Notes: a model not told the origin generated them from the letters alone. Shown: positions 51,078 through 60,327, counted from the first letter of the stretch. The stretch: DNA of 64,000 bases from Abyssicoccus albus (GCF_003815035.1 NZ_RKRK01000002.1:900811-964810); one strand, 5' to 3'. Made by a program: numbers and translations.

Positions 51078-52092
51078 AGCTTAGTGCACATAATAATCTA
51101 TGATATCCTTGTCTTGAATATAGACTATTATATTTTCTTAATTTATTATTTTTTATTTTAAACTTTTGTATATAATTATCATTCTTTTTATAATTTGATA
51201 AGAGACTTTTCATAGAATGAAACATTTCGGTATTTTTAGTGATTCCATAATATCTTAAAGATTCACTTAACCCTTGTAAATCATAAACATTGTGATTTAC
51301 CTTGAACAATACTCCGTGTTGATTAATGAAATTATCTTCGAAATATTCACAAGTATTTTCGTAATTATTATTTTCTAATATATATAATGACCTCATACAA
51401 AACAACTGATGATAGGAATCTGCACTCTGTTCATTCCCACTAACAAAATAAGGTATAAATCCTTTTTTAGGAATTTGTTTTATAATGACTTTTTCAATAT
51501 ACTTACTTTCTTTAAAAAATAGTGATTCATTGGTGATTTTGTATAACTCTCTTAAGGCTGCTGCTACTAGTAAATTAGAATTTATAACATTATAATTATC
51601 ATATTTAGTATAACTATATATATATTCTGTTTTATTTATATAAACTTTATTTAATGTATTTAGCAAATTATGACCTACTTGTTTCAAATAACTTTTCTCC
51701 AATTTATTTGGATAATGTCTAGCTACCTCACATAAAAATAAAATACATTCAGAAGTTGTTGTAGACATTAGAGAATCAATTGGGAACTTATATTTTCGAG
51801 AATGCCATACAATAGGTAAACCCCACTGTTTTTTCTTTGTTAGTATATTAAGAACTTTATCCACTTCCTCTTCCATTTGTAAGTTTAAAGCTGCAATACC
51901 CAATAAAATATAATTCTCATCCCACGAATGAGATTTTAGAATTTTAAATTTATATAAGATGTTAGGATAATAATTTAAAAATCTTTTAATTACCCCCCTT
52001 ACATATCTATTATTAAATTTTTCAGTATCATATGGATCTCTCCAATTTTCAGGGTGTAGTATCTCATATTTCACTTTTTCTTTTAAATCCAT
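51067..52092 (-). CDS. Unrecognised helical protein between Wzx and Wzy genes
   Basis: 341 residues from the ATG at 52092 (GGAG eight bases upstream). No membrane segment or signal peptide. The whole chain reads as paired helices with aromatic, charged connectors (SHSWDENYILLGIAAL, INSNLLVAAALRELYKIT, SADSYHQLFCMRSLY, YDLQGLSESLRYYG), resembling an alpha/alpha toroid as in six-hairpin glycosidases, lyases and GlcNAc 2-epimerases. I cannot assign a family. Position suggests a role in capsule repeat-unit handling. Overlaps Wzx and Wzy; very AT-rich. Confidence 0.7.
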   Translation of the reverse strand: MDLKEKVKYEILHPENWRDPYDTEKFNNRYVRGVIKRFLNYYPNILYKFKILKSHSWDENYILLGIAALNLQMEEEVDKVLNILTKKKQWGLPIVWHSRKYKFPIDSLMSTTTSECILFLCEVARHYPNKLEKSYLKQVGHNLLNTLNKVYINKTEYIYSYTKYDNYNVINSNLLVAAALRELYKITNESLFFKESKYIEKVIIKQIPKKGFIPYFVSGNEQSADSYHQLFCMRSLYILENNNYENTCEYFEDNFINQHGVLFKVNHNVYDLQGLSESLRYYGITKNTEMFHSMKSLLSNYKKNDNYIQKFKIKNNKLRKYNSLYSRQGYHRLLCALSYEK

Positions 52093-53323
52093 CAATCGTT
52101 CTCCTTTTTGGTTGAAATAAAAATATTATTATTATAAGAATAGATAAGTATAAAATGCCGTAACTATTCAAAGCTACTAAAGGTTCTGTTAAATATAAAA
52201 ACCAAGTTAATATCCCATAAAGGGGAATAATCAGGTACCCAAGTATAATACTCTTAATATTATTTCCAATTATCGATATGATATAAATTAAAGTTGAAAA
52301 ACTTAAATAATATCCCCAATGTAATAATAAAGGTATGTTTGGATAAGCTGAGCCAATGATACCAGCAGGAGCATTGCCTCTAGAGTTTACATCTATATGT
52401 TGCATTGCAATAATAGGTATTTGTGCCGCTTGACCACCAAATAATATAGTATAATATTGAGAACTTCTAAACCCATCATTAAATGAGAAAAGTTCAGCGT
52501 ATAGTGCACAAAGTGCTATTGGTGATGCTAATAATCTAATAACTAATACCTCAATAACCGAATAAAAATCTCTTTGTACATCTACATAATATGTTAAATA
52601 CACTATTAAATAAAATGCAGTACTTACAGATACTATTAGATATAAAACATATTTAAAAGAAAAGTTAGAAAGCATTTTTCCCATCCAATAAAAAAACAGT
52701 ATAAGTATAAAGGCGGTTTTTGATAGTGTAAGTAAGGAAAATGTAATTAATACAATATCAATAAAAAAATTATGTTTTACACCTAAACCCTTTTTAAGAA
52801 AAAGGAGTGGAGTAATCATATATAAAATTAAAGATCTAACAACACTCAAACTTTGTAATAAAGGAGTATTAAATATTTCCTTTCTATAATGTTGCATTTC
52901 ACTAAACGTGTATTGACCAATATTAAACAATGGTGCACTTTGTAAATCAATAATAATCATAAATATTAAGCAAACAACCACAGTTGAATAAGTAATTAAA
53001 CTAATAAAGAAATTATCTTTAGATACTACCTTAAGTAAATAATCTTGTAGTTTATCCATTGACAGCTTTGTCTTTGGATGAATAACTAATAAAAATATAA
53101 GTATAAAATTCAATATATATATATCATCTATAATATTAATTAATAAATCTTCATTACCTTGTAAAACATAAACCTTATCTTTTAAGTAAAATGCTAATAG
53201 CCATCCTAAATTATTAAAAATTATATTTCCAACAAAGAAAATCCCTAATATAGTAATTATTTTTTTTCTGAACAAAATTAAAACAATTATATTAATTAAT
53301 AGAAGTAGATACATCATAAGCAT
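52064..53323 (-). CDS. Wzy-type polysaccharide polymerase
   Basis: 419 residues, about 10-11 membrane segments, with a large outward loop near 290-330 (GGQAAQIPIIAMQHIDVNSRGN). No sequence motif fixes Wzy, but length, topology and position next to Wzx support the call. The start overlaps the WbpA-like stop (TAATG) and no strong ribosome binding site is seen, so translation is probably coupled. Very AT-rich. Confidence 0.75.
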   Translation of the reverse strand: MLMMYLLLLINIIVLILFRKKIITILGIFFVGNIIFNNLGWLLAFYLKDKVYVLQGNEDLLINIIDDIYILNFILIFLLVIHPKTKLSMDKLQDYLLKVVSKDNFFISLITYSTVVVCLIFMIIIDLQSAPLFNIGQYTFSEMQHYRKEIFNTPLLQSLSVVRSLILYMITPLLFLKKGLGVKHNFFIDIVLITFSLLTLSKTAFILILFFYWMGKMLSNFSFKYVLYLIVSVSTAFYLIVYLTYYVDVQRDFYSVIEVLVIRLLASPIALCALYAELFSFNDGFRSSQYYTILFGGQAAQIPIIAMQHIDVNSRGNAPAGIIGSAYPNIPLLLHWGYYLSFSTLIYIISIIGNNIKSIILGYLIIPLYGILTWFLYLTEPLVALNSYGILYLSILIIIIFLFQPKRRTIDGFKRKSEI

Positions 53324-54624
53324 TATAATTTATATAACTTTCTATTTGTTTCTTTTATTGAATTTCTAGTATCTAAAATAAGAGAAGCGTTTCCTACTAT
53401 ATATTCAAAATCAAAATCACTATGATTAGTCGCAATTAATACAATATCCGATTCTTTCAACTTATCCTCACTCAACTCAACCGTCTTTATCATCTCACCA
53501 TTCAATTTAAACTCAGGGATATACGGATCAACTGCTTCCCACTCTGCTTCCGCTTCAGTCAATAAATTCATAATCGGTAAAATAGGACTTTCACGATAAT
53601 CATCTATATCTTTCTTATACGCTACACCTAACACTAGCACTTTAGAACCTGCTAATGGCTTCTTATGCTTATTCAACAACTGCATCATACGATTAACTAC
53701 ATACTCAGGCATAGAGTCATTAATTTCTCCTGCAGTTTGAATCAACTTCGTATGAATATTATATTCACGAGCTTTATACGTTAAGTACCAAGGGTCAATC
53801 GGAATACAATGACCGCCTAAACCAGGTCCTGGATAGAATGGCATAAATCCATATGGTTTAGTTGCAGCTGCATCAACTACTTCCCATACATCTATATTCA
53901 TTTTTTCACATAACATAGCCATTTCATTAGCCAAAGCGATATTAATATTTCTAAACGTATTTTCTAATAATTTCTCCATCTCTGCTACACTTGGAGAAGA
54001 TACTTCATGAATATCACCTTCTAACACATTACGGTATAATGTCGATGCAACTTCAGTACAATTAGGTGTAATACCTCCAACGACTTTAGGTGTATTCTTT
54101 GTTTTAAATTGTTTATTCCCTGGATCTACACGTTCTGGTGAATATGCTACAAACACATTTTCTCCAACTTTAAATCCTTTATTCTCGATTGCAACTTTCA
54201 CAATTTCTTCTGTTGTGCCAGGATAAGTTGTACTTTCAAGTACTACTAAAGTTCCCTCAGTCATGTATTCAGCAATTGATTCAGCACTTGCTTGTACATA
54301 TTTCATATTTGGTTGTTTATAAATATCGATTGGTGTCGGAACACAAATCGCAACGGCATCAACATTTGCTAATTCTTCAAAGTTAGTAGTTGCTGTTAAT
54401 TTTCCATCTTTAACCAATGCTTCTAAATCAGCGGGAATGACATCACCAATATAATTATCACCTGCGTTAACTTTATTGACTTTTTCATCTTGTACGTCAA
54501 ATCCGATTACATTGTAACCTGCTTTCGCTTTCTCAACAGCTAATGGTAATCCAACATATCCTAGGCCTAGAACACCGATTGTCGCGGTTTTATTTTGTAG
54601 TTTTTCGATTAATTGTTTTTTCAT
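53323..54624 (-). CDS. UDP-GlcNAc 6-dehydrogenase, WbpA-like
   Basis: 433 residues. Rossmann motif IGVLGLGYVGLPLAVEKA, VESTTYPGTTEE, the central helix with EMEKLLENTFRNINIALANE, and the catalytic Cys in GPGLGGHCIPIDP. The sequence resembles WbpA (including INDSMPEYVV), which oxidises UDP-GlcNAc to UDP-GlcNAcA with NAD. First step of the Wbp-like route here. A second dehydrogenase of the family lies at 61940-63199. Confidence 0.9.
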   Translation of the reverse strand: MKKQLIEKLQNKTATIGVLGLGYVGLPLAVEKAKAGYNVIGFDVQDEKVNKVNAGDNYIGDVIPADLEALVKDGKLTATTNFEELANVDAVAICVPTPIDIYKQPNMKYVQASAESIAEYMTEGTLVVLESTTYPGTTEEIVKVAIENKGFKVGENVFVAYSPERVDPGNKQFKTKNTPKVVGGITPNCTEVASTLYRNVLEGDIHEVSSPSVAEMEKLLENTFRNINIALANEMAMLCEKMNIDVWEVVDAAATKPYGFMPFYPGPGLGGHCIPIDPWYLTYKAREYNIHTKLIQTAGEINDSMPEYVVNRMMQLLNKHKKPLAGSKVLVLGVAYKKDIDDYRESPILPIMNLLTEAEAEWEAVDPYIPEFKLNGEMIKTVELSEDKLKESDIVLIATNHSDFDFEYIVGNASLILDTRNSIKETNRKLYKL

Positions 54625-54673
54625 AATTATATCTCCAATCTAAGGTTATATATATTAATTCATTATAGAAAGT

Positions 54674-54704
54674 AAACTTCAATAATCAGTCTTTATTGAG
54701 GTTT
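54674..54704 (-). other. Hairpin between WbpB-like and WbpA-like genes
   Basis: AAACTTCAATAA (54674-54685) and TTATTGAGGTTT (54693-54704) pair with one G-U, leaving a 7-nt loop. It lies in a 113-bp gap, the second-longest within the operon, and lacks a good U-tract, so it may be only a partial terminator. Confidence 0.45.
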
Positions 54705-54737
54705 AAACTTTTATCGTTTATTTTTCGTGTTAAAAAA

Positions 54738-55745
54738 CTACCACTGAACAATTTTCCCATTTTCTGCCGATTCGTACATTTTAAGTACTAATTTCAACGG
54801 ATTTTCACCTTGAGGACCAGGTACAAGCGGCTCTCTATCCTCTTCAATTGCTTCAATCATATCTTCGATAATTCTTTGATGTCCTGGTGTACCCCATGGA
54901 TCTTCTTGAATTCTTTCTTTCATTTGTTCAACTTCACTCTCGTCCATGCCTTCATACTCCAAGTGTTCAAAATACAACGCATTTGGGCCACCAATTTTTA
55001 CTGTCCCATGTTCTCCAAAGATTGTAATTGACTCCTCATAGTTCTTAGGATATACAGTTGTTGAAGCTTGAACACTTGCTAATGATCCATCTACAAATCG
55101 AACTGTTCCACATGATACATCTTCAGCTTCGATATCTCTTAAACGTGTTGCTTCCATACTAAATACTTCCTTCGGCTCTCCCATAAACCATAACAACAAG
55201 TCTAAATTATGTATTGCTTGATTCATCAATACACCACCATCATGTTCCTTCGTTCCTCTCCATGGTGCTTGATCATAATATTCTTGGTTTCGATTCCAGT
55301 TTACAATACAGTTTGCATGTGAAATCTTACCTAATTTATTACTATCTAATAATTTCTTCAATTCAATGACAACAGGTCTGAATCGATTCGGATGAACTAC
55401 TTGTAACTTAACGTTATTTTCTTTTGCCGCATTAATCATTTGTTCTGTATCTTCTAATTTCATCGCCATCGGCTTTTCTACAATAATATGCTTACCTGCT
55501 TTCGCTATCTCAAGTGCCAATGGAGCGTGAAACCCTGATGGTGTACAAATAGATACAACGTCAATATCTGATTGAAGCATATCAGTTAACTCGGTATAAG
55601 TTTCAACTCCATACTCTTCTTTATACGGCTTCATCATATCTTCGACTTTGTCACATACAGCTACAAATTCGGCACCTTCTATGTTTGATAATGCTTTAGC
55701 GTGTTTTTTTGCAATGAATCCACAACCAACGATTCCAAATTTCAT
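54738..55745 (-). CDS. Gfo/Idh/MocA-family oxidoreductase, WbpB/WlbA-like
   Basis: 335 residues. N-terminal NAD site GIVGCGFIAKKHAKAL, VEKPMAM with the catalytic Lys (EKP), and GGVLMNQAIHNLDLLLWFMG with the His/Asp typical of WlbA. Predicted to oxidise UDP-GlcNAcA at C3. Its ATG overlaps the pglF-like stop. Function from the adjacent Wbp-like genes. Confidence 0.85.
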   Translation of the reverse strand: MKFGIVGCGFIAKKHAKALSNIEGAEFVAVCDKVEDMMKPYKEEYGVETYTELTDMLQSDIDVVSICTPSGFHAPLALEIAKAGKHIIVEKPMAMKLEDTEQMINAAKENNVKLQVVHPNRFRPVVIELKKLLDSNKLGKISHANCIVNWNRNQEYYDQAPWRGTKEHDGGVLMNQAIHNLDLLLWFMGEPKEVFSMEATRLRDIEAEDVSCGTVRFVDGSLASVQASTTVYPKNYEESITIFGEHGTVKIGGPNALYFEHLEYEGMDESEVEQMKERIQEDPWGTPGHQRIIEDMIEAIEEDREPLVPGPQGENPLKLVLKMYESAENGKIVQW

Positions 55746-57553
55746 GTTAAATCCTCCTTAGGTTTCTGTTCAATAAAATTAAGTAATATATTTTTTAATT
55801 CATTGTTACTAAATAATTTAGGAATTAACTTATTTATCTCATCCAACTCAACTTCACTCGCCTTCCCAATATATATCTTCGGATATATCTGGTCAGGGTG
55901 TATTTCATCTTCGTTCAATAACTCTTCAAACAATTTCTCTCCAGGGCGAATACCACTATATTCAATCCCTATCTCTTCTTCCTTATACCCCGACAATCTT
56001 ATCAAGTTCTTCGCGAGATCGACAATCTTTACTGGTTCTCCCATATCAAGTACAAAGATTTCTCCACCATTCGCAAGTGCTCCGGCTTGAATGACCAACC
56101 TCGATGCTTCAGGGATTGTCATAAAGTAACGCGTCATATCCGGATGCGTCACAGTCACAGGTCCTCCCGCTTCGATTTGCTGCTTAAACTTCGGTATAAC
56201 AGATCCTCTTGATCCAAGGACATTGCCAAATCTCACTGCCACAAGCCTTGTATATTCACTTTCTTTATCCAACGCTTGGATGACCATCTCAGCTACTCGC
56301 TTCGTTGCTCCCATTACATTTGGTGGGTTCACTGCCTTATCCGTTGATACGAGTACGAACTTCTTCGTTCCTGCTGCAATTGCCGCTTCTGCTGTATTCT
56401 TCGTTCCAAGAATATTATTCTTCACCGCTTCTGTTGGGTTCGCTTCCATCAATGGCACATGCTTATGTGCTGCGGCGTGGTATACAACTTCCGGCTTATA
56501 CTTATCAAGTTGTTCAAACATTCTGTCGCGATCTTGAACATCTGCGATGACTGGAATAATCTCGACACTACCTAACAGTCGATTATTCAATTCTTCGTTG
56601 ATTAAATAAATCGAATTCTCTCCATGGCCTAGAATGACTAATCGACTAGGGTTATACTTCACGACTTGTCGACATATCTCTGACCCAATTGATCCGCCTG
56701 CGCCGGTGACGAGAATTGTATTGCCTTCTAATTGCTCAGCAATGCCTTCATCATCCAATTCTATTGGATCTCGTCCGAGTAAGTCTTCTACTTCAACTCG
56801 CTTCAGCTGTGATACTTCCAATTTGCCGGCCATAATGTCATCGATATTCGGCATAATAAGCACTTCTGCTCCTGTCTTGTTTGCATCTTCGTAGATGGCG
56901 TTAAGCTTCTTCTTTTCAAGACTAGGTATCGCAATAACCACTTTCTTTATATCATATCGATTTACAAGTGATTCGATATCTTTAGTTGTCCCTCTTACTC
57001 TTACGCCTTGGGATAACTCTATATTTCGTTTGTCTTCATCATCATCAACAGCGATCACGGGCTTCATGCCTAGTGCTGGTGTTGTGTTCATTTGACTAAT
57101 CAGTAAGTTACCTCCGCGTCCTGCTCCGACAACAAGGGTAGGAATCAAGTCTTCCTTCTTATTGAAGACGTAACTTCTGACCACTCTCCAACTAATTCTT
57201 GATCCACCAATGAGTATTAAGTGCATCATCCATGTAATTATCATAAGACGTGCAAATATGTATCCATTCATTATGCTAATGATCAGTGTTGTTACAAGTA
57301 CACTTGCCGTTACACCTTTAACAATCGCGATGAGTTCTTTGATACTCGCATACTCCCATGCACGATGATAAAGGTTAAATAGATAACCGAAGATATGATG
57401 ACTGATTAATAAGACAATGCTTGTCGTAATAAGGAGCTTCGTACTATACCCTTCAAAAAATGGCTCTAAAATGTAGTAACAGATAAATACCGATAACGTT
57501 ACGATTATAGAGTCAATGATTAATAATAATATGTATCTTTGTTTCGCATTCAT
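55742..57553 (-). CDS. Membrane-bound UDP-GlcNAc 4,6-dehydratase, PglF/CapD-like
   Basis: 603 residues from the ATG at 57553 (AAGGAAGGG site). Four N-terminal membrane segments (about 8-115), a CoA-binding-like Rossmann domain (about 125-240, VGAGRGGNLLISQM), and the SDR catalytic domain with TGAGGSIGSEICRQ and STDKAVNPPNVMGATKR (the D-K and Met of long-form dehydratases). First step to diacetamido-trideoxyhexoses. It opens the capsule operon, with a predicted promoter about 78 bp upstream of its start. Confidence 0.9.
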   Translation of the reverse strand: MNAKQRYILLLIIDSIIVTLSVFICYYILEPFFEGYSTKLLITTSIVLLISHHIFGYLFNLYHRAWEYASIKELIAIVKGVTASVLVTTLIISIMNGYIFARLMIITWMMHLILIGGSRISWRVVRSYVFNKKEDLIPTLVVGAGRGGNLLISQMNTTPALGMKPVIAVDDDEDKRNIELSQGVRVRGTTKDIESLVNRYDIKKVVIAIPSLEKKKLNAIYEDANKTGAEVLIMPNIDDIMAGKLEVSQLKRVEVEDLLGRDPIELDDEGIAEQLEGNTILVTGAGGSIGSEICRQVVKYNPSRLVILGHGENSIYLINEELNNRLLGSVEIIPVIADVQDRDRMFEQLDKYKPEVVYHAAAHKHVPLMEANPTEAVKNNILGTKNTAEAAIAAGTKKFVLVSTDKAVNPPNVMGATKRVAEMVIQALDKESEYTRLVAVRFGNVLGSRGSVIPKFKQQIEAGGPVTVTHPDMTRYFMTIPEASRLVIQAGALANGGEIFVLDMGEPVKIVDLAKNLIRLSGYKEEEIGIEYSGIRPGEKLFEELLNEDEIHPDQIYPKIYIGKASEVELDEINKLIPKLFSNNELKNILLNFIEQKPKEDLT

Positions 57554-57583
57554 TGAATCCCTTCCTTCACAGTCCAATAATAC

Positions 57584-57603
57584 TTTAAACGATTCAGTTT
57601 AAA
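57584..57603. promoter_or_regulatory. Inverted repeat in the capsule operon leader
   Basis: TTTAAAC (57584-57590), GATTCA, GTTTAAA (57597-57603): a perfect 7-bp inverted repeat about 30 bases before the PglF-like start. Could be an operator or weak hairpin. Confidence 0.35.
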
Positions 57604-57630
57604 ATATGACATACTACTAAACTAACCTTA

Positions 57631-57696
57631 ATTATATCACTCAAAGTGAGCCTATAATGTTACATTTTCGTAAAGACAAAGTAAACTCATTTACTT
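57631..57696 (-). promoter_or_regulatory. Promoter region of the capsule operon with an upstream inverted repeat
   Basis: On the minus strand TATAAT (57631-57636) carries TG at the extended -10 position; the -35 is poor. Further upstream AAGTAAA, TGAG, TTTACTT (57679-57696) is a perfect inverted repeat, as expected for a regulator site. The rest of the 285-bp gap to the capC gene holds no gene that I can support. Confidence 0.45.
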
Positions 57697-57838
57697 AACA
57701 TTGCTATAATTGTAATCAATGGTCATTTAATCTTCATTACCAAATTTCACACTTTCTAATAAGCAAAGAAATTTTAGAGTGATATTGGTAATATGAATAG
57801 AAAAAATAATCTCTTAACCATTACATGACCTATCTCTT

Positions 57839-58630
57839 TTAAAACAACCCAAATCGCTTCTTTTTCTTCTTCTTACGATTAGACACTGCTTCACTCATCT
57901 GTTCAACCGGCAATGTTCTGATCGTCCCGTTTTGAATTACTTGTTCTGCATTGTATAACACTCTATCAACTACATCATGCAATCCTTCTTGCTTTAATAC
58001 ATCTAATGCCTCTCTCATTAGAAACGGTCTACGCTCTACATGATGGGCATCACTCGCAACAAAATGTGCATGGTTCGTTCTTAGCATCTCTATCGATAAC
58101 TTCTGAATCCGTTCACCTTGTACTCCGGTAATACTCCCTGCTGTAATTTGTGCCAATGCGCCCTTCTCAACAAGGTCAGTTAATTTTGAAGGTCTTTGTG
58201 AAATCTCTTTATTTCGCTCTGGGTGGGCAATGACTGGGATATACCCTTTCATTTGAATATTGTAGAACAATTGATCAATATAGAATGGCACTTCTGCACT
58301 TGGTAGTTCAATCAATAAGTACTTACTATCATTCAATCCCATATCTAGTCCAGATTGAATATTATCTAACACTTCTCCATACGCATGAATCTCTTGGCCT
58401 GGATAGATTGTGATGTCGATTTGGTTTTTTTCTGCAACTTGATTCAACGCATTGACATATCTTCTTACATCTTCTGCTTCTGTATACCAATCAAATACTC
58501 GGTGATGTGGTGTCGCGATAATCCCTTTAATTCCTTGTGATACCGCCTGTTTCATCAGGTTTATTGCATCTTCTTCTGTTGCTGCACCGTCATCGACACC
58601 AATTACAAGGTGGTTATGTATATCAATCAT
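57839..58630 (-). CDS. capC: PHP-type tyrosine-protein phosphatase CapC/CpsB-like
   Basis: 263 residues. PHP metal motifs: IDIHNHLVIGVDDG at the start, GIIATPHH, PVIAHPERN and ASDAHHVERR. Dephosphorylates the BY-kinase CapB and so controls chain length. The Lys-rich end (RKKKKKKRF) is basic. A terminator lies between capB and this gene, so its level relative to capAB may be reduced. Confidence 0.92.
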   Translation of the reverse strand: MIDIHNHLVIGVDDGAATEEDAINLMKQAVSQGIKGIIATPHHRVFDWYTEAEDVRRYVNALNQVAEKNQIDITIYPGQEIHAYGEVLDNIQSGLDMGLNDSKYLLIELPSAEVPFYIDQLFYNIQMKGYIPVIAHPERNKEISQRPSKLTDLVEKGALAQITAGSITGVQGERIQKLSIEMLRTNHAHFVASDAHHVERRPFLMREALDVLKQEGLHDVVDRVLYNAEQVIQNGTIRTLPVEQMSEAVSNRKKKKKKRFGLF

Positions 58631-58749
58631 TTATATCTCCCCTTTGTTTAATAGATTATTTACCCCAGATGCATTACATATTATACCATTCAAATGATTT
58701 ATATTAACTTATCATTACTATTTCCATCATATTTTAATGTAATATTTAC

Positions 58750-58784
58750 AGAAAAAACCGAGCAGGGTTTCCCCTATTCGGTTT
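58750..58784 (-). terminator. Terminator between capB and capC
   Basis: AAACCGA (58755-58761) with TCGGTTT and an inner AGGG/CCCC pair form a stem; six A give a U-tract on the minus transcript. The capB stop codon overlaps its right end. Confidence 0.7.
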
Positions 58785-59496
58785 ATCCATAATATTTATA
58801 GTAATAATAATCATCGCTTGCTTTATTCTTCACATTATTCATAATAATTCCAAGAATGTTCGCATTCGCTTTCTCTAAATTATTCTTCGCTTTATTAATA
58901 CTATTACGGTTATTATCTTGGGCATTGATGACCATCAGCGTCCCATCTGTATAATTTGAAAATACAGTCGCATCTGTTACCGCAAGAACTGGTGGTGTAT
59001 CGATAATGATCGTATCAAACTCTGTGCGAAATTCTTCAATCATATGTTCCATTTTTTGTGACGCAATCAATTCACTTGGGTTTGGTGGAACAGGTCCTGC
59101 TGTTAAGACATAGAGACTTGGGATCATACTTTCATGAATCATTGAGTATACACTCATTTCATCATTAACGATCGCATTCGATAATCCTTGTTGATTCGGC
59201 AATTCGAATGTATGATGCACCGTTGGTTTACGCATGTCACCGTCAATGAGTAATGTACGATTACCTGACTGACTATACGCAACGGCAATATTTGCAGCTG
59301 TCGTTGACTTCCCTGCTGATGGGTCTGCACTCGTAATTAAGATGACTTGCATCTTCTTATCTACCGATGAGTAACTTAAGTTCGTACGGATCGTACGATA
59401 TTGTTCACTGATTGGTGATTTCGGTTCTGTATGAGTAATGAGCTGACGCTTACTATTATTATTCTTTTTTGATTTCTTATTGCTTCTCGATAACAT
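58783..59496 (-). CDS. capB: BY-type tyrosine kinase CapB
   Basis: 237 residues from the ATG at 59496 (AAGGGG seven bases upstream; an ATG two codons earlier is too near). Walker A SADPSAGKST (57-66), Walker A' LLIDGDMRKP, Walker B IIIDTPP. The end DDYYYYKYYG holds six tyrosines for autophosphorylation. Activated by CapA at the membrane; the phosphorylation cycle with CapC controls polymerisation and export. Complete, in contrast to the P-loop-less relative at 39104. Confidence 0.95.
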   Translation of the reverse strand: MLSRSNKKSKKNNNSKRQLITHTEPKSPISEQYRTIRTNLSYSSVDKKMQVILITSADPSAGKSTTAANIAVAYSQSGNRTLLIDGDMRKPTVHHTFELPNQQGLSNAIVNDEMSVYSMIHESMIPSLYVLTAGPVPPNPSELIASQKMEHMIEEFRTEFDTIIIDTPPVLAVTDATVFSNYTDGTLMVINAQDNNRNSINKAKNNLEKANANILGIIMNNVKNKASDDYYYYKYYG

Positions 59497-59578
59497 AAAC
59501 ATGCCCCTTTTACATAAATTCAGTAGAATCTTTGTCTTAATTTCGAAAGTTCAATTTCAAATGAGTTTTTTTAATTAC

Positions 59579-60256
59579 TTATTTTTGTTTAAATGCCGGA
59601 ATACTTCCAAGCACTGGCAATCCAATATGTTGAGCAACATCCTCTTCATTCTTAACACTCTTATCTAAAAATTCTCTTAAGAATGCGATGGCAAGCCCTA
59701 ATAACGCCCCAAGAATAAATGCAATAGCAATATTCACAAGTGGTTTCGGACTGACTGGTGTTGGGTTCTCACTTTTTTCCGCTTTCGTTAAGATTGATAC
59801 GTTGTCAACGTTCATAATGTTTTCAATTTCATCTTGAAAAACCTTTGAAATTTCATTAACAATCTTAACCGCTTCAGCTTGTTCCACATCTGTCACCGTT
59901 ACATTAATGACTTGTGATTGTTGTTGGTTCGTGACATTCACTTTAGATGCTAAGTCTGCTGACTCACCTTCTAATTTTAAGTTATCAATCACTTTATCTA
60001 AAATTGCTGGCGTTTTAATAATTTCATTATATGTATTAATCAATTGTAAGTTTGTTTGTACCTCTTGGACTTGTATTTGTCCTTGTTGTTCTTTTTGATT
60101 TACTAAGATTTGAGTAGATGCTTGGTACTTAGGCGTAATCAAAAAATATGTAATTAACGCTGATCCAATTGCAAATACTGCGGCTAATGATAAAATCATG
60201 AGCAAGTTTTTCTTTAAAATTTGCCACAATTGCTCAATATTAATCGTCTCTGTCAT
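59579..60256 (-). CDS. capA: Capsule chain-length regulator CapA (Wzz/kinase activator)
   Basis: 225 residues from the ATG at 60256 with GGAGG seven bases upstream. Wzz layout: TM1 at about 20-40, an extracytoplasmic region with helical Gln-rich stretch, PxxP-type motif before TM2 (PTPVSPKPLVNIAIAFILGALLG, about 165-190), and the cytoplasmic tail ending in LPVLGSIPAFKQK that activates CapB. First gene of the capABC group. Confidence 0.93.
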   Translation of the reverse strand: MTETINIEQLWQILKKNLLMILSLAAVFAIGSALITYFLITPKYQASTQILVNQKEQQGQIQVQEVQTNLQLINTYNEIIKTPAILDKVIDNLKLEGESADLASKVNVTNQQQSQVINVTVTDVEQAEAVKIVNEISKVFQDEIENIMNVDNVSILTKAEKSENPTPVSPKPLVNIAIAFILGALLGLAIAFLREFLDKSVKNEEDVAQHIGLPVLGSIPAFKQK

Positions 60257-60327
60257 GTTCATTCCTCCAAAATAGCTTATAACACATACATTTTGTTATT
60301 TTAATCAAATTTCAATCATTCGTATTT

